From NCBI GenBank assembly GCA_900555555.1, contig USLK01000002.1, forward strand, positions 40,832 through 104,831: a stretch of DNA of 64,000 nucleotides, in the 5' to 3' direction. Below the pieces are notes generated by a model. The model saw only the letters and a program-made list of their open reading frames with translations, made no database searches and was not told the DNA's origin. The stretch comes from an uncultured Collinsella sp. (GTDB taxonomy: Bacteria; Actinomycetota; Coriobacteriia; Coriobacteriales; Coriobacteriaceae). A program made the position numbers and the translations under genes. Below are positions 61,129-64,000 of the stretch, one piece after another (within the stretch, counting starts at the first letter, position 1; each line of letters begins with the position of its first letter).

Positions 61129-62148
61129 TTAGTACAGAGAACCTGCGTTCAGGACCGGGTGCGCCTCGGATTCACCGCAGAGAACCACCATGAGGTTGCT
61201 GGCCATTTGCGCGCGGCGCTCGTCGTCCAGCTCGATGGTTCCGCCGGCGGCCATCTCCTTCACGGCCATGTCGACCATGGAGACGGCGCCCTCGACGATC
61301 TTCTTGCGCGCGGCGATGACGGCCTCGGCCTGCTGGCGGCGCAGCATCGCCTGGGCGATCTCGGGGGAGTAGGCGAGGTGTGTGAGGCGGGCGTCGTCGA
61401 CCTCGACGCCGGCGGGCGCGAGGCGCATCGCGAGCTCGCGGCGCAGGGCCTCTGAGACCTCCTCGACGTTGGCGCGCAGCGTGATGGTGCCGGAGTCGTC
61501 GGACTCGTCCTCCAGGTGGTCGTAGGCGTAGACGCTCGCCACGTGGCGCAGTGCCGTCTCGGCCTGCATGGCCACGTAGCTCTGGTAATCGTCAACGTCG
61601 AACAGGGCCTTGGCGGTGTCGGCCACGTGCCACACCACGACGGTGGCGATCTCGATGGGGTTGCCCATCTTGTCGTTGACCTTCAGGCGCTCGCCGTTCA
61701 AGGTGCGCACGCGGGTGGAGATGGTGGTGGGGTTGCCCTTGGCGGCTTTTTGCGCCGCAGCCTTGGCTGCCTTTGAGTCGCTCATCTCGAGTTCGAGCAT
61801 CTCGCCGATGTCCGCGCTGCTCCCCATTCTCTTGCTGTAGAAGGGGTTTGCCCAGAAGAACCCCTCATCGCGAACGGTGCCCACGTATTTGCCAAAGAGG
61901 ATGCATACGCGCGCCTGGCCGGGCTGCAGCGAGAAGAAACCGCTCAACGGGATGGACCACAGGCAAACCGCAAAGAGGCTTGCTCCCAGGCCCCAACCGT
62001 AGACCGCGGGAGCGTCCATACCGTCGGGCGTGCTCGCCATGCCCGCGACGCTCCAGATGAAGAGGCCGACAATTACTACAAGCAGCACGGCGAGTATAGC
62101 GAGCATGCTATAGCCCGATTTGGCCTTGAGTTGCTTTTCCACGCTCAT
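61129..62148 (-). CDS. SPFH/band 7 membrane protein
   Basis: A 339-residue protein with two N-terminal membrane segments (residues about 15-38 and 52-75), then an SPFH domain (ILFGKYVGTVRDEGFFWANPF, VVVWHVADTAKALFDVDDY, LRRELAMRLAPAGVEVDDARLTHLAYSPEIAQAMLRRQQAEAVIAARK). The end is a coiled coil and a hydrophobic tail. SPFH proteins organise membrane microdomains and often assist proteases; the partner is unknown here. AAAGGAA precedes ATG 62148. It is followed by the Arc-like gene. Confidence 0.88.
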   Translation of the reverse strand: MSVEKQLKAKSGYSMLAILAVLLVVIVGLFIWSVAGMASTPDGMDAPAVYGWGLGASLFAVCLWSIPLSGFFSLQPGQARVCILFGKYVGTVRDEGFFWANPFYSKRMGSSADIGEMLELEMSDSKAAKAAAQKAAKGNPTTISTRVRTLNGERLKVNDKMGNPIEIATVVVWHVADTAKALFDVDDYQSYVAMQAETALRHVASVYAYDHLEDESDDSGTITLRANVEEVSEALRRELAMRLAPAGVEVDDARLTHLAYSPEIAQAMLRRQQAEAVIAARKKIVEGAVSMVDMAVKEMAAGGTIELDDERRAQMASNLMVVLCGESEAHPVLNAGSLY

Positions 62149-62258
62149 GTGAGTTCCTTTCACGACTGCGCCGGCGTTTGCGTGACGGCCCCGGCGCCGC
62201 CCCCAGGTTGCGATGGGGAGGGGGCGAGTCCCCGAGCAGTCCATGCGGCTGCTGATTG

Positions 62259-62276
62259 CATTGTGATATCACAATG
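62259..62276. promoter_or_regulatory. Perfect 18-bp palindrome, operator candidate
   Basis: CATTGTGATATCACAATG is a perfect palindrome in the gap between the SPFH gene and the divergent membrane gene at 62439. TGTGATATCACA is a typical dyad for GntR or CRP-like regulators. The regulator is unknown. Confidence 0.6.
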
Positions 62277-62438
62277 AAACCATGTCAAGAAGAATCGGTC
62301 CGATGTGCGACCCGATCGGGACCGGAGTCACCGGCGGTCCGTACCGCATATCGAAAAGCGCCCCGGCGCGGATTCCGAATGTCGCCGCCTTTGCTAGAAT
62401 CTCACCAATTCCCAATCTCTACCTGGATGGTGGTCTGT

Positions 62439-63533
62439 ATGGCGGACATGCTCGAATCCCTCCTGCGCGTCGCTATGACCGTGTTCATCGTCGGCCCGCT
62501 CATCGCATGGGTCGCTCGCCGCGGCGCGCGCGAGCGAAGCGAGGCGACGGACAACCTCGACCGCTTCACCGTGCGCACGCCCGCCGCCGTCCGCGTGATC
62601 ATCGCCTGCTGCGCGGTCGCGTTCGAGCTGCTCATGCTCGGCGTCTACGTATGGCAGGGCGTCTCGCTGGGGGAGTGGGACCACGCGCTGGTTTGGTTCG
62701 GCCACGCCATGGCGCTCGCCGGCATGTCCATATGGGCCCTGCTGAGCATCCCGCGCCTCGACGTCGACGGCGACCGGATCGCGTCGCGCAACGTCTACGG
62801 CGCGCGCAGGGAGACGACCTTCTCCAACATCACCCGAGCGACGCTGCATGCGCAGATGATGAGGATCGAGCTGTTCGAGGGCGAGCGGAGGTTCTGCTCG
62901 ATCAGCCTCGAGGGTGTGTGCTCGCTCAACTTGATCGCGCGCCTCGAGGAGGAGGGCATCGAGATCTCCGATGCCGTCGAGCGTCCTATGACCAAGGCGG
63001 GGCTTTGCTGGGCTGCCATCAAGCCGTTGGCGATTGTTTTCAACGCCATGGCGCTCGTCTTCTCGCTCGTGATCGCGTTCATGGCGTTTTTCACCGACGA
63101 GGGCATGCGCCTGCTCGTGCTCGTCCCGTTCCTGTTCCTGTTCATAGGGGTCGCGTTGCCGCTGTTCATGCTCAGCATGCCGGCCCGCGGCATCCTCGAG
63201 ATCGGAAGGCAGGAGCGCGAGCTCGGCTTCGTTTTCGCCGACGAGATGGCTGCCCGCGGTGCCACGGGCACCTCGCTTATCGACGACGATTGGTTCATCG
63301 AGATCAGCAACGCCCGCGTCGTGGCGTTCCGACGCGACTACCTCAAGAAGGTCGCTGCGCACGAGGGGAGCGAGAGCGGCGACCGTTGCGCGGTCACGGC
63401 CGTGGACGGCCGCAAGTTCAAGGTCTACGCCGCCGGGAGCACCCTGGAGGACCTGCGCGATTGGTTTAAGAACGGCGCGGGGGAGAGGGATGCGGCAGAC
63501 CGTGCCGGAGCGGCCCTAGAGGCGATCGGTTAG
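62439..63533 (+). CDS. Membrane protein of unknown function
   Basis: A 364-residue protein: one N-terminal helix (LLRVAMTVFIVGPLIAWVA), two more near residues 50-90, a beta-rich domain (residues about 105-185) resembling a PH-like fold (DVDGDRIASRNVYGARRETTFSNI), two helices near residues 195-245, then another soluble domain with a similar strand pattern (FKVYAAGSTLEDLRDWF). No family recognised. ATG 62439 is chosen because upstream codons do not look like protein; GGATGGTGG precedes it. Confidence 0.6.
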   Translation: MADMLESLLRVAMTVFIVGPLIAWVARRGARERSEATDNLDRFTVRTPAAVRVIIACCAVAFELLMLGVYVWQGVSLGEWDHALVWFGHAMALAGMSIWALLSIPRLDVDGDRIASRNVYGARRETTFSNITRATLHAQMMRIELFEGERRFCSISLEGVCSLNLIARLEEEGIEISDAVERPMTKAGLCWAAIKPLAIVFNAMALVFSLVIAFMAFFTDEGMRLLVLVPFLFLFIGVALPLFMLSMPARGILEIGRQERELGFVFADEMAARGATGTSLIDDDWFIEISNARVVAFRRDYLKKVAAHEGSESGDRCAVTAVDGRKFKVYAAGSTLEDLRDWFKNGAGERDAADRAGAALEAIG

Positions 63534-63668
63534 TCGCTTGGAGGAGGTCTTGTGGTACCTCGCCCGAGGGTTGCTGGCACTAAATGTCAAAAATGAGTCT
63601 TTTGCCCTATCGCGTCACGAAAAGTGGTGTAGGGCCGTTCCCCCGGGGTCGCAGCCCCGCCCCATATG

Positions 63669-63941
63669 CTACGCCGCCCTCCTCTTCCTGTCGAACGCCT
63701 CCTCCACCAGCCTGAGCACCCTCTCCTCGCCGCCGGGTTCCTCGGGCAGGGGTTCGCGCTCGTAGCCGGGCTCCAGGCTCCTCCTGTCGATGAAGTTGCG
63801 CTCGCACGCCCACGCGTCGTTCTGGTCGCAGCACACCGCCCCGACGAGGCGCACGAGGGACTCCGCCGAGGGGAAGACCTGGACGACCCTCGTGCGCCGC
63901 TTGATCTCGCAGTTCATGCGCTCCTGGACGTTGTTCTGATG
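63669..63941 (-). pseudogene. IS256-family transposase C-terminal remnant
   Basis: The frame from 63941 to 63669 reads HQNNVQERMNCEIKRRTRVVQVFPSAESLVRLVGAVCC and ends EEAFDRKRRAA. That is the end of an IS256/mutator-type transposase (about 400 residues in full). The N-terminal three quarters are missing at 63941, where a 9-bp tandem repeat starts and foreign-looking sequence follows to the window edge. Confidence 0.8.
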
Positions 63942-63953
63942 TGGCTGATGTGG
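63936..63953. repeat. 9-bp tandem repeat at the IS256 break
   Basis: CTGATGTGG CTGATGTGG sits exactly where homology to the IS256 transposase ends. It may be a target duplication or a rearrangement joint. The next 47 bases to the edge (CTATACTAAATTGGACAG ...) look like the end of another element. Confidence 0.5.
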
Positions 63954-64000
63954 CTATACTAAATTGGACAGTCGGATGAGAGTCTGAGGGCCCTTCGAGG

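Overview
The window looks like chromosomal DNA from a GC-rich gut actinobacterium of the Coriobacteriia, most likely Collinsella or a close relative. This is inferred from base composition, codon use, the four-domain ribosomal protein S1, the wealth of small membrane-anchored XRE regulators and a membrane-anchored LuxR regulator. No rRNA, tRNA or CRISPR array was seen.

The first 31 kb is mostly housekeeping and transport. It starts with the end of a mannose-6-phosphate isomerase (1-618). A beta-glucoside PTS locus follows (IIB, GH1 6-phospho-beta-glucosidase, DUF3284, IIA, LacI repressor), with no IIC in view. Then come rpsA, the K+ transporter kup, an M20 dipeptidase, the phosphate importer pstSCAB, a nuclease-fold protein behind an AT-rich hairpin and repeat region, an ABC-F ATPase, and a complete Kdp system: kdpDE on the minus strand, divergent from kdpFABC. 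An XRE regulator, two gene relics and pyrG close this part.

From about 31 kb to the end the window is accessory. It holds two ABC-2 exporter loci (one permease broken at a poly-G run), an ATPase fused to an FtsX-type permease with the catalytic half of the ATPase missing, an AAA ATPase, a PadR/DUF1700/DUF4097 operon, a run of unrecognised membrane proteins (48.7-52.7 kb), five XRE regulators with membrane anchors, a YjdF protein behind a likely yjdF riboswitch, an SPFH/Arc-like pair and an IS256-type transposase remnant. At least six copies of a 30-37 nt palindromic repeat lie between these genes. Several genes are visibly decaying: DUF4160 with a stop codon, a helical protein with a stop codon, a frameshifted membrane protein, an internally deleted KdgT, and FtsX, metallophosphoesterase, ABC ATPase and AzlD fragments.

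The most interesting unit is at 57.37-57.66 kb. A 26-residue hydrophobic peptide with a strong ribosome binding site lies behind a promoter carrying a GAACATATGTTC LexA-type box. A structured RNA appears to run convergently against its 3' end. This resembles an SOS-induced type I toxin-antitoxin module. All functional calls are made by eye from sequence, with no database search.
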